Assembly: GCA_910578095.1 (NCBI GenBank)
Contig: CAJTOZ010000014.1
Location: 1-42,354, forward strand
Reading direction: 5' to 3'
Length of the DNA: 42,354 nucleotides
Source of the DNA: an uncultured Muribaculaceae bacterium
Lineage (GTDB): Bacteria > Bacteroidota > Bacteroidia > Bacteroidales > Muribaculaceae
In this document: positions 8,318-17,500 of the stretch, piece after piece
Numbering within the stretch: the stretch's first letter is position 1
Layout: each line of letters opens with the position of its first letter
The notes under the pieces: model-generated
Told to the model about the DNA's origin: nothing
Seen by the model: only the letters and a program-made list of their open reading frames with translations
Database searches by the model: none
Program-made: the position numbers and the translations under genes

Positions 8318-9862
8318 ATGACCATGATAAAAAAAGCATTGGCCGCTATTCTCCTATTGTGGCTTGGCATGGATACGCAGGCTCTTGTGCTTCACACCAG
8401 AGTGGAACAGGGCGAAATTTCCGGAACCGAACATGATGGAGCTGCTCTTTACAAGCGTATACCGTATGCGGAACCTCCGGTGGGGAATCTGAGATGGAAG
8501 GCTCCTGTGGCTAAAAAAAGTTGGGAAGGAGTCTACAACTCCGATGAGTGGGGCAACCGGCCTCCACAACCCGTGGATCCGAATCAGGGTGGCGCCGGAT
8601 TGCCGATGAGCGAGGACTGTCTCTATCTCAGCGTGACGACCCCGGCTGTATCGACCGATGACAAGCTACCTGTGTTTGTGATGATTCACGGTGGAGGCTT
8701 CTCGACCGGGTCCTACAGCGGAACACAGGAAAGTTTCGTAAAGGAAGGCATCATCTATGTGAGCATCGAATACCGCCTTGGAGCTCTCGGATTCATGTGC
8801 CATCCTGAACTCGCCAAGGAATCGGAGCAGGGGCTGTCGGGCAACTATGGCATCCTTGACCAGATAATGGCCCTTCAGTGGATACACGACAACATCTCCG
8901 CATTCGGAGGCGATCCGGCCAAAGTCACTATAGCCGGAGAATCTGCGGGAGGTATCTCCGTCAGCATATTGTGCGGTTCTCCGCTGTGCAAAGGATTGTT
9001 CCGTGGAGCCATCAGCGAGAGCGGAAGTTCGTTCTGGCCGGTCGGCGACGCGCGCAACGGCAATACTGCTCTCTGCTCCATGACTGCCGCCGCGGCCGAC
9101 GGCGAGGCCTTCCAGAAAAAGCTCGGGAAGAAAAACATACGGCAGATGCGGTCCGTGGACTTTCAGACTCTTCTTGACAACACTGAAATGGATTGTTTCT
9201 GGCCCGTTGTCGACGGCTACGTCATAACAGACGACCAGTACAAACTGTATGAGAAAGGTGAATACAATGATGTGAATGTCATAATGGGATTCAACTCCGA
9301 CGAAGGCTCGCTGTTCTCATGGCCCATGCCGGTCGAGGCTTACCGTGAGCGTATCAGAAACATCTACGGCGATTGGGCAGACAGACTCTTTGAACTTTAT
9401 CCCGTGAATGGAGACGAGGATGTGCGCTACGCGCTCGCTGATGTTTTCCGCGACGGTTCATTCGCCTGGGGCACTTACGCCTGGGGGAATCTCCAGAGCC
9501 GCACTGGAAATGGAAAGGTGTATATGTATTATTTCGACCAGGATTCAGAGAACACCATTCTGCGCTCTCCGCGCGGAGGCGCCAGCCATGTGGCCGAGAT
9601 GCCCTTCATCTACGGATATGACTTCGGTGGCAGAAGCCGCATGACCCCGACTGAACGTCACATGGAACAGATCATGTCACGTTACTGGATCAATTTCACC
9701 AAGACAGGCAATCCTAACGCAGACTTCCTGCCTTACTGGACAGAATATGAGCAGGACAAGCCGACAGTGATGATAATGCGCGATGGATTTTCACTTGGCC
9801 CGATGCCCAATCAGGCAACAATGAACTTCTTCGAGGAATTTTTCAAGAGCAGGAGAAGATAG
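8318..9862 (+). CDS. Secreted type-B carboxylesterase
   Basis: An alpha/beta-hydrolase of the carboxylesterase/para-nitrobenzyl esterase family, 514 residues, hydrolysing carboxylic esters; the natural substrate is unknown. The catalytic triad can be placed: S209 in GESAGG, E329 in NSDEGSLF and H424 in GASHVAEM. The oxyanion-hole motif HGGGF (124-128) and the family signature EDCLYLSV (99-106) are present. The N-terminus is a signal peptide (MIKKALAAILLLWLGMDTQA); an in-frame ATG at 8324 is an equally possible start. The gene has its own promoter. Its codon use is less GC-rich than the genes on both sides: one line near 9241-9300 counts about 37 percent GC, and 8641-8700 about 53 percent, against 75 percent at 10381-10440, hinting at a different history. 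Confidence 0.93.
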   Translation: MTMIKKALAAILLLWLGMDTQALVLHTRVEQGEISGTEHDGAALYKRIPYAEPPVGNLRWKAPVAKKSWEGVYNSDEWGNRPPQPVDPNQGGAGLPMSEDCLYLSVTTPAVSTDDKLPVFVMIHGGGFSTGSYSGTQESFVKEGIIYVSIEYRLGALGFMCHPELAKESEQGLSGNYGILDQIMALQWIHDNISAFGGDPAKVTIAGESAGGISVSILCGSPLCKGLFRGAISESGSSFWPVGDARNGNTALCSMTAAAADGEAFQKKLGKKNIRQMRSVDFQTLLDNTEMDCFWPVVDGYVITDDQYKLYEKGEYNDVNVIMGFNSDEGSLFSWPMPVEAYRERIRNIYGDWADRLFELYPVNGDEDVRYALADVFRDGSFAWGTYAWGNLQSRTGNGKVYMYYFDQDSENTILRSPRGGASHVAEMPFIYGYDFGGRSRMTPTERHMEQIMSRYWINFTKTGNPNADFLPYWTEYEQDKPTVMIMRDGFSLGPMPNQATMNFFEEFFKSRRR

Positions 9863-9880
9863 CGTAGCCGTCTGGCGACA

Positions 9881-9913
9881 TTGTATTAAACACATAATTT
9901 CTTTATAGTTTTA
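9881..9913 (+). promoter_or_regulatory. Possible promoter of the VWA/tubulin-like/protease cluster
   Basis: TTG (9881-9883) and TAGTTTTA (9906-9913, 7 of 8 matches to TAnnTTTG) are 22 bases apart. If used, transcription would begin near 9920, which would favour translation from the ATG at 9939 over the one at 9918. Confidence 0.35.
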
Positions 9914-9917
9914 CCCG

Positions 9918-11753
9918 ATGAACATCCAATCCTATCGCATGACTTCGTTTGCACACAAATACCTGATTCTCTTCAAGCTTTGCATTGTTCTCGCGGCAGT
10001 GGCATGCAGCCTGCCGGAGGCTTCGGCACAACGCGATAAAAACTACATTTACCTTTTCGACTGCACGCAGTCGATGCAGTGGACAAGCATCGACGGAGGA
10101 AAGACCACACTGTGGGATTCCGCCCTCGAATCGCTGGACAAGACCCTGGCGGCACGCAGCAGCGAGCAATCGGCCACGGTGTCGGTAGTTCCCTTCCAGG
10201 GACAGCCCTATCCGGCCATATCGTTTGCAGCATCCGACTACGCGGCCCGGCGTGAGGGCCTGTTCGGAAAATTGCAGGAGTACATACTGCAGAAGACCAA
10301 CACCGACATCGTCAACACCATCGGCTCGGGAAGCAAGCTCATCGACCCCGCAAAAGACAACCGCATATACCTCCTGACCGACGGACAGGACACCCGGGCG
10401 GGCGCGGCAGGCGTTGAGGCCATGCTGCGCGCATGGTGCGGCAAATACGCCAACACACGCCTGTATTACATCATGCTGAGCCGCGATGCCGTTAGCCCCG
10501 ACATACTGTCGGCCGTGGAGTTCTGCCCCGACATCTACGCCGTGGAGCCGGTGGACGGCTCCATCCCGCTGTACACCGACCTGGAAGGCAACGTAATCTA
10601 CGCATCCACCCTCGATCTGGCGGCTTCACATCCCATGCTCTACAGCGAGACCGGAACCCAGACGCTCGGTGTGCGCTGCGACGATCCGTATTTCTCGGCT
10701 TCCATCGAGGAAGGACGGTCGGTGGACGGCAAGTTCAGCATACGCCTGTCGGCACGCGGCGCCATGGACACCGCACAGCTTAACGAGGCCCTCGCGCCTC
10801 ATGCCGATGCCGCCGGCAATTACCTGTTCGACATCGAGGTGGTGCCGGCCGACAAGCTTTGCCGCATCATCAATCCTGTGGTACACGTGGTGATGGCCAA
10901 CAAGGCCCTGCGCAAGCTGTGCTTCGGCGGCGAAGAATCGCTGTCGCAGATAAACATTGAGCCGGCCACACACTGGCACGACTCGTTTCTATGGAGCGAC
11001 GCTGCCGAACAAACTGCGGTGCGCCTGCCGGTGGACGCAGTGTTCAACGATGCCGCGCTGGCCGATGGGGCCACCGCCACGCTACGCATCACCCCGGCCG
11101 ACGGAGAGCCGGCCGACTACACACTCTACGTCGACGGCGAAGCCTCGGCCGACGGTGTGGTGGCCGTCTCCGGCACACACATCCCCGAAGTGGCACTCAT
11201 CTTTGATACCGACGCACGCGAGGGCAAGCGCCACTTCAACGTGACGCCCGAACGCGCCACAGGTCTCGACCTTGTCAACGGCGCCCCGGTGGCCGAGCAC
11301 CGCGCATTCACCATACGCCACGAATACGATGTGGAGTGGAACCCGCTCAAGACCGCGCTATTCTGGCTGCTCATAGCCATCGTGGCGGCACTCGTGCTGT
11401 GGTTTGCCATCGTGCGTCCGGCACGCTATCCCGCCATCAAGCCCGCAGCCGTCACACTGACAGGCCCCGGCTCCTTCTACAGCCACAAGAGAATCAAGCA
11501 CGCCCGGCGCATAGTGCTCACACGGCACAGCCGCCGCCAAAGCACCCTGAGCCGGATATTCACCGGCACGACACTCTTCATACGCAGCGAGCACTTCACG
11601 AGCGACATGACCATCCTGCCGGCATCGAAAAAGAAAGTGCGCCTGCGCTGCGCGCGCGGATGGGTGTGCACCCCTTCGGCGGTGATGGCGCCCCGGCAGC
11701 CATACGAACTGCTGGCGCCCGATGGCGGCAAGACCACAATCGAATTCAACTGA
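9918..11753 (+). CDS. Membrane-anchored periplasmic VWA-domain protein with cytoplasmic tail
   Basis: A 611-residue protein, first of three tightly spaced genes. A signal peptide ends near residue 38; the ATG at 9939 (residue 8) would give a more usual one. Residues about 42-225 form a von Willebrand A domain: DCTQS (48-52) is a DxTxS-type metal-binding (MIDAS) motif and LLTDGQDT (152-159) supplies the later acidic position. Beta-rich periplasmic domains follow to about 475. One transmembrane helix (TALFWLLIAIVAALVLWFAIV, about 479-499) leads to a basic ~112-residue cytoplasmic tail. VWA domains bind protein partners through a metal ion, so a periplasmic sensor or adaptor that signals to the cytoplasmic partners encoded next is a reasonable inference. 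The tubulin-like gene starts 29 bases later. Confidence 0.8.
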   Translation: MNIQSYRMTSFAHKYLILFKLCIVLAAVACSLPEASAQRDKNYIYLFDCTQSMQWTSIDGGKTTLWDSALESLDKTLAARSSEQSATVSVVPFQGQPYPAISFAASDYAARREGLFGKLQEYILQKTNTDIVNTIGSGSKLIDPAKDNRIYLLTDGQDTRAGAAGVEAMLRAWCGKYANTRLYYIMLSRDAVSPDILSAVEFCPDIYAVEPVDGSIPLYTDLEGNVIYASTLDLAASHPMLYSETGTQTLGVRCDDPYFSASIEEGRSVDGKFSIRLSARGAMDTAQLNEALAPHADAAGNYLFDIEVVPADKLCRIINPVVHVVMANKALRKLCFGGEESLSQINIEPATHWHDSFLWSDAAEQTAVRLPVDAVFNDAALADGATATLRITPADGEPADYTLYVDGEASADGVVAVSGTHIPEVALIFDTDAREGKRHFNVTPERATGLDLVNGAPVAEHRAFTIRHEYDVEWNPLKTALFWLLIAIVAALVLWFAIVRPARYPAIKPAAVTLTGPGSFYSHKRIKHARRIVLTRHSRRQSTLSRIFTGTTLFIRSEHFTSDMTILPASKKKVRLRCARGWVCTPSAVMAPRQPYELLAPDGGKTTIEFN

Positions 11754-11782
11754 AAAACACAAACCAAAACCTAACACATACT

Positions 11783-12427
11783 ATGGCTACCCGCATACGA
11801 CGTACACTGTACATAGGCCTCGGCGGCACAGGCATGAACGCTATCCTCCATGCCAAGAAACTCATCTACGACACCTTCGGAGAGATACCTCCGATGATAG
11901 GTTTCCTCGGCATCGACACCGACGGCGGGGTGTACAACAAGACACTCACCGCACGCGACGGCACAGCCATATCTCTGAAAGTGTCGGAGCAGCTGCCCAT
12001 CACCGTCGATGCCCCGGCGCTGATATACTCCAACTCTCCATCGAACTACGACTGGATGCCGGACTGCAACATCGGCAGCCTGAGCGCCCTGTCCCTGGGC
12101 GCCGGCCAGATACGCTCCAACGGACGCTTCGCCATAACGATGCACGAGGAAGATGTGGCCGACCGCATCATGGGCGCCATACGCAGCATCAACAATGCCA
12201 CCATAATCAACAACACCGACTATGCACTGCTGTCCGACGCCACGGAGGTGCACGTGGTGTTCTCGCTGAGCGGAGGCACCGGAGCCGGCACATTCCTCAA
12301 CATCGCCTACCTGCTGCAGCGAGTGCTTCAGAACGAGAATGCAAAAATCTCGGGCTACGTATCTTCCGCGCCATGTCGCAAGGCTCCGGCATGCGTCGCG
12401 TGCGTGCAAACGCGCTCGGCTCGCTGA
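11783..12427 (+). CDS. Tubulin/FtsZ-like GTPase, N-terminal part (frame broken near 12359)
   Basis: This frame encodes the GTP-binding half of a bacterial tubulin-like protein. IGLGGTGMNAI (near residues 11-21) is the N-terminal phosphate-binding loop, GIDTDGG follows, and LSGGTGAGTF is the tubulin/FtsZ signature (GGGTGSG-like) that binds GTP phosphates. Homology runs to about GYV (12353-12361); after that the frame gives a Cys/Pro/Arg-rich tail with no family character and stops at 12427. The real continuation is in the other frame from about 12361. The start at 11783 is well placed, 29 bases after the VWA gene. Families of FtsZ-like proteins encoded with VWA proteins have been described by comparative genomics and proposed to act in membrane remodelling; whether this is the same group is inference. 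Confidence 0.75.
   Translation: MATRIRRTLYIGLGGTGMNAILHAKKLIYDTFGEIPPMIGFLGIDTDGGVYNKTLTARDGTAISLKVSEQLPITVDAPALIYSNSPSNYDWMPDCNIGSLSALSLGAGQIRSNGRFAITMHEEDVADRIMGAIRSINNATIINNTDYALLSDATEVHVVFSLSGGTGAGTFLNIAYLLQRVLQNENAKISGYVSSAPCRKAPACVACVQTRSAR
12353..12372 (+). other. Frameshift site inside the tubulin-like gene
   Basis: Upstream the coding frame ends at GGC TAC GT (12353-12360); downstream, coding resumes at ATC TTC CGC GCC ATG (12361 on), one base out of phase. The two parts join naturally only if 1+3n bases are missing. The strand-loop expected here, of the type GY-hydrophobic-LPD-hydrophobic-F, is absent, which suggests a loss of about 13 bases rather than a single-base error. The equivalent place in the next protein reads VLALKPDL. 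Confidence 0.7.
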
Positions 12428-14550
12428 TAGACGTGGATTTCCTCACCCACCTCGACCCCAAGTCGGAGCCGGTGGAGATAAAATGGCTCAACACGGTGCA
12501 GCGCGTGAACACGCGCCCCTTCACAGCCATGTACCTCATCGACAACAAGAACGCCGGCAACGACGTATTCACCGACATCGACAGCCTCTGCGAGATGATA
12601 TCGCTGGCTCTGGTCACCTCGGCCGGAGAGCTGAGCGTGGCAGCCGCATCCACATCCGACAACATAGCCAAGGACATTGCCGACGGTGTCATGGACATTG
12701 CCCGCAAGAAAGCATGGGCGGCAGGCTTCGGCGTCAGCGAGATCGTGTACGATGCCGCATCTCTGCGCCGCATCTACGCTTGCAAGGCCGCACAGCAGCT
12801 GTTGGCGCATCTGACCAACGGCGGCTGCGACGACCCGTCCAACATCGCCAACGCATGGATCGACAACGAGCGCATACGCGAGAATCAGGGCAAGGACGAT
12901 GTGATTGATTTCTTCATGCGCCCCGCGCCGAAATATCTTCTCGAGGAAGTGGACCAGGCTTCGCCCAAAGGAGATGTGCAGCAATACCTCAGTGGAGCGG
13001 CCAAGGAGCCCGCAGCCGAGCTCGACAACAAGCTGGCCGAGCTCAAGGCACGCATAGGCGCATCCCTCACCGACCTGATCAACAAGCAATTGAACAGACC
13101 ATGCGGTGTCTATCTGACCGAGCACATACTGCACGCCGTGCAAAAGCAGGTGGCGCTGTGCGACAACGAGATGGAGCAGGAGATAAAAGAGAAGGAGGAG
13201 CTGCTCGTGCGCCAGAAAGCCGGGCTCGGCAGCACCATCAAGGAACTGGAGGAGTGCACGGGATTCTTCAAACGCGGACAGCGTAAGGAACTCGCCGCAC
13301 AGGTGTGCGACGAAGCCGTGCAGCAAGCCACCACCGAGCGCGAGCTGCAACGCCGGCGCTACGCTCGCATGTTCTACCGCTGGCTCACCACCGAGGTGGG
13401 CGACCGGTTCGACCTCATCAACAAGATCATATCCAACCTGCGCACACTGCAGACACAATACACCGACACCATAGCCACCGTGGCACAGAACATAGGCCGT
13501 GGCTCGTTCTTCCAGGAAGACCTGGCCACAGCCGAGGTGAACTCCGTGGACTGCACTCCGGATGAAGTGGCTGTCACAAACTTCATCAACAAGCTCGGAG
13601 CTACCGGCGGCGTGCAGGCTTTCGCCACCATGCCGCTGCAGCAGATCGATGACTTCGTGCGCGCCTATGTCTACGACCTGCCGAAGGCCAAGGCCTACGC
13701 CGCTGCCAATATCGACGATGTGCTGGCGGCCCTCTCCCCGGAGGCACTGGAGGGTGTGTGCAAGCGCGCCATACGCAAAGCCATGCCTCTCTTCCCCTAC
13801 CACTACCACGGCTTCGACGCGCAGCGCCGGGCACAACCGTCGGACTACTACTATGTGGGCGTCAACGACCACAAACACAGCATCCTGCGCACAGCCGACT
13901 ACTTCAAGGAGCTCATACCGGGCCGCAGCAACGTGGCCTTCGCGAGCACCGGCGCAAAGGACCGTGTGATCATCTACCACCAGGTGGGAGTGGTGCCTCT
14001 GTTCTGCCTCTCGGCTGTCGACGGCTACCGCACGGAGTACGACCAGATAGGCGAAAACAAGGAGCACACCAGCCATTGGGACGCGCAGATGTGCCGACGC
14101 ATGCAGCGCGAGCGCTACGGCATTCTGCCCAAGGACGAGGTGGACCGCAAGGAAGCCATGGAGATGTGGCTCACCGCCCTGATGTTCGGCATCATGGACT
14201 TCGACCCCGCCAAGGACTGCTACACTATCCGCAGCCGTGCATTAGGAGGCGCGGCAATGCGCGGATTCCGCGTGGAGGCCGGCCACTCGCGCAAGGAGGC
14301 ATTTGATTTCTTCATGGACAACATCGACGCCCTCAAGCCGGAACTGGCCCGGGAACTATCCGACCTCAACCGTCCGGGCCCCGACAATCCCGCAGTGCGT
14401 GTGCCCGAGCAAGTAAAAGCTTCGGCAACCGATGGCAGCTACTACTCCGCATTCTCCCGCTGCCCCATAGCCGTGGAGCATCTGGAAAGCTATCCCGATG
14501 ATTTTGAGCTCATCAACAAGGAAATAGAGTATATCATCGACAACTTCTGA
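12373..14550 (+). CDS. Tubulin/FtsZ-like protein, C-terminal part (continues the preceding fragment)
   Basis: The remainder of the tubulin-like protein; homology begins about 12361 but the first ATG in this frame after the break is 12373. It contains the C-terminal GTPase subdomain (MYLIDNKN near 12530; AGFGVSEIVYD near 12720), then a charged coiled-coil segment (about 13160-13350, many Glu/Lys/Arg/Gln heptads) and an alpha/beta C-terminal region of about 350 residues that I do not recognise. Joined to the upstream fragment the protein would be about 921 residues plus whatever is missing. The stop at 14548-14550 is followed after two bases by the start of the protease gene, so translation of the two is probably coupled. 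Codon use stays normal, so the break is recent or an assembly error. Confidence 0.72.
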   Translation: MSQGSGMRRVRANALGSLIDVDFLTHLDPKSEPVEIKWLNTVQRVNTRPFTAMYLIDNKNAGNDVFTDIDSLCEMISLALVTSAGELSVAAASTSDNIAKDIADGVMDIARKKAWAAGFGVSEIVYDAASLRRIYACKAAQQLLAHLTNGGCDDPSNIANAWIDNERIRENQGKDDVIDFFMRPAPKYLLEEVDQASPKGDVQQYLSGAAKEPAAELDNKLAELKARIGASLTDLINKQLNRPCGVYLTEHILHAVQKQVALCDNEMEQEIKEKEELLVRQKAGLGSTIKELEECTGFFKRGQRKELAAQVCDEAVQQATTERELQRRRYARMFYRWLTTEVGDRFDLINKIISNLRTLQTQYTDTIATVAQNIGRGSFFQEDLATAEVNSVDCTPDEVAVTNFINKLGATGGVQAFATMPLQQIDDFVRAYVYDLPKAKAYAAANIDDVLAALSPEALEGVCKRAIRKAMPLFPYHYHGFDAQRRAQPSDYYYVGVNDHKHSILRTADYFKELIPGRSNVAFASTGAKDRVIIYHQVGVVPLFCLSAVDGYRTEYDQIGENKEHTSHWDAQMCRRMQRERYGILPKDEVDRKEAMEMWLTALMFGIMDFDPAKDCYTIRSRALGGAAMRGFRVEAGHSRKEAFDFFMDNIDALKPELARELSDLNRPGPDNPAVRVPEQVKASATDGSYYSAFSRCPIAVEHLESYPDDFELINKEIEYIIDNF

Positions 14551-14552
14551 GC

Positions 14553-17500
14553 ATGACCCCCATACTCGCCCTTTGGCCGTCGGCGCACACTGCTCCGACG
14601 GCCGAAGCCGTAGGCGACGCTCTTGCCGCCGCAGGCTTCGGCCCCGACCGCTACCGCAGCGCTGCCATCGGCGGCATGGACACCGACGCGCTGCGCAACT
14701 TGCTGCACGAGACCCACCGCGAGATTGTGCCCATGACAGCCCTGGACACCACGCTGCACACCGTGGTGGTGGTGCCGCTATTCGACAGCGAGGCGGTGGA
14801 GTGCACCCGGCGGGTGCTTGAAGCCGCAGCCACAGCCGGCGTCACATGCTCGGTGGAGGTGCTCGCGCTCAAACCCGACCTCGCGGCCCCTCTGGGCACG
14901 ACTGCTCCCGAAGGCAGCACCGACAGCGAGACGAAATTGAGCCATGCCGTGGCCACCGCTCCCTGCCTCGCCTCGTATGCCACCATCGACAATTATCTGA
15001 GCACCAACGCGCCTGTCAATTTCTCAGCAGAGACATTCGCGCGCTTCCTGTACAGCTTCCTGCGCTTGCTCATAGAGCATTTCGGCATGATATTCCAGGC
15101 CTCTGTCTATGCCAACCGCAACCAGACACTCAGCTTCGGCATGTCGGTGCTGTCGTTCCCGCGCGAGCAACTGGTGGGCTATCTTCTCAACCGCGCATTC
15201 GCCGCAGCCATCGAGAAGGAAAGAGTCACCGAGGAAGAGACTATCGATATCAACATGGCCCAGCAAGCCGCAGCCGGCGTACTTCAGGATATAGAAAAGG
15301 TGTATGCCCATTTTCTGCACGAGCAGGTGGAGCGCCCCCTGCAGGTGGGCGACAAGAGCAAAGAGCAGATCGCTGCCGACATGAGCGTGGCCGCCGATGC
15401 GCTGCAGCAGGCTTGGGAAAGCCGTCTCGCGGCACTCATCAACGACCCGGCCATGAACCTCCCCACCAAAGAGGCGACGCTCGCCATAGTGCTGGGCGTG
15501 GACAGCGAGATGCTGCGCGGCATAGGCTACGCCACATCCGAAACAATAGATGCCGGCATACGTCCGGCTCTGGACCTGTATGTCGACACCGTGGCCGGGG
15601 CACTGCGCGATGGCCACACCGATGCCGAAGGCCTGCTACCGGTGCGACGTCAGTTCCCGTCGCTGTGCTTCCACGAGGACACCGATGAAAACGGCGACAT
15701 CATCCCCAACCCGGCCAACGACAGGCCGTTCAACCCGCTGGAGCAGATCAAGGATGTGCGCTCGCGCATGCTCGACCTTGCCGCATGGCTGCGTGGGGCG
15801 GAAAAACGCATAGCGGAGTTGCGGCAGGCTGCCGAAGCCGAGCAGCTGGGCCGCCGAGCAGTGCTGAAGGAGGGAGAGCTTTCCATAGGCACCTTCCACC
15901 CCACAGGAGCCGTGGCAGAAACGCCGCTGGCCGAAAAATATGTGCCTGCACCGGGGCTGAAGATACCGCCGTCGGTGGACCTGCGCCGCTATTTACCTCC
16001 CGCGCGCAATCAGGGTGCACTCGGCTCATGCTCGGCATTCGCGACTGTGGCCATGTACGAAGCGCTGGCCAACCGATTCCGTCCCGAAGGCATGCCGCCG
16101 CTCGCCATATCGGAGGGATTCCTTTTCTACCATACCAACGCCGCCCGTGGCGCGCTCGACGAAGGCAGCAACTTCGCCGAGCAACTGGGGGTACTGAGCG
16201 AGAAGGGGTCCTGCGACCCCGCCCTCTACCCCTACGATGCCGCCAATCCGGCCATACAGCCCACAGAAGCCGCCACTGCCGAGGCCATGAACCACCGTGC
16301 CCTCAAGGCTCTCCAGCTGCCTCTCGCGTCCGAGGGCCACGACAAGATGGGGGCGATGGAAGCCAACCACCGCATCATCACCTCGGCTCTCGCCGAGGGA
16401 TATGCCGTGGGCATATCCCTGAAGGTGCTCGACAGTTTCGGACGCGCCGAAGGCGGCTTTGTGTCGCGTCCGACACAGGCCGAACTCGACGCCGAGACAC
16501 CAGGCAACCATGCCATGACCATCACCGGCTACTCCGAGGACGGACAATACTACATCGTGCGCAATTCCTGGAGCACCGCCTTCGGAGATGAAGGCTACGC
16601 CTATGTATCGGCGGCATATATCGACGATCCGGCACTCAACAACTATTGCTGCATCATCACACATGCCACCGACCTTGAAGGCAACAACATAAAGGCCAAA
16701 CCGCTGCCGTCGGTCGCCGCAATAGCCGGCACACAGAACCGCATACGCCTCTTCACTCTCGGCAACGAGATAGAATACGCACGGCTGCGCCTCGCGGCAC
16801 TGACATCCGTGTACCACGACCTCTTCAGCTACTACTCCACCCTGCACACGCGCCTCACGGTGCCATCCGTGCGCAAGGCCATAGTGGCGTTGGCCGAAAA
16901 CCGCCTGTCGATGCAGCGGGCCGACCTGCTCAGACGCGCCGGCGAACTGCGCGACGAGATGCCGGAAAAATTGAAACAACTGCGCCGCAACTACAAAAAG
17001 AAGCTCTTCTGGAGCACCCTCGTGAGTGTGGTCGATGTGGCGGCCATGTTTTTCTATACCTATCACCTGCAGAAGTGGACATGGTGGGTGCACGGAACCA
17101 CCATCATCGTCGTGGCGCTGACAGTGATGCTGTGGCTCTACTACAGCTACTACAAGCGCAAGATACGCGCCGAGATGCGCGCCGAGATAGAAGAACTGGA
17201 AGCACGCGCCGGCGAAATAGCCCGCAAGATGGACCGCACGCGCCTCGACTTCCAGGCTGCAGGCCACATCTTCGACATCTTCTCCGGCCTGAAATTGCGT
17301 TACGACTCCCGATACACGCACCTGCAGAACTTCAACCGCAATCTGGCCGAATGGCACAGCGAAGCCCTTGAGGAAGCTGCCGAAGTGGAGTTTGAAAACG
17401 ACAGCATGTTTGTGACGCTCATAGACCGTGCCGCCCTCGACCGCTTCTTCGACAAATGCATCGGCGCCGTGGTAGCCGACATACATCTGGTGGATGCTTT

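Noticed and set aside
12342..12361. Programmed -1 frameshifting at the A5 run in the tubulin-like gene
   Set aside because: A slip at the A-run would give KNLGLRIFRAM, which lacks the expected strand and LPD loop; a deletion explains the sequence better. There is also no typical slippery heptamer with a downstream pseudoknot that I can see.
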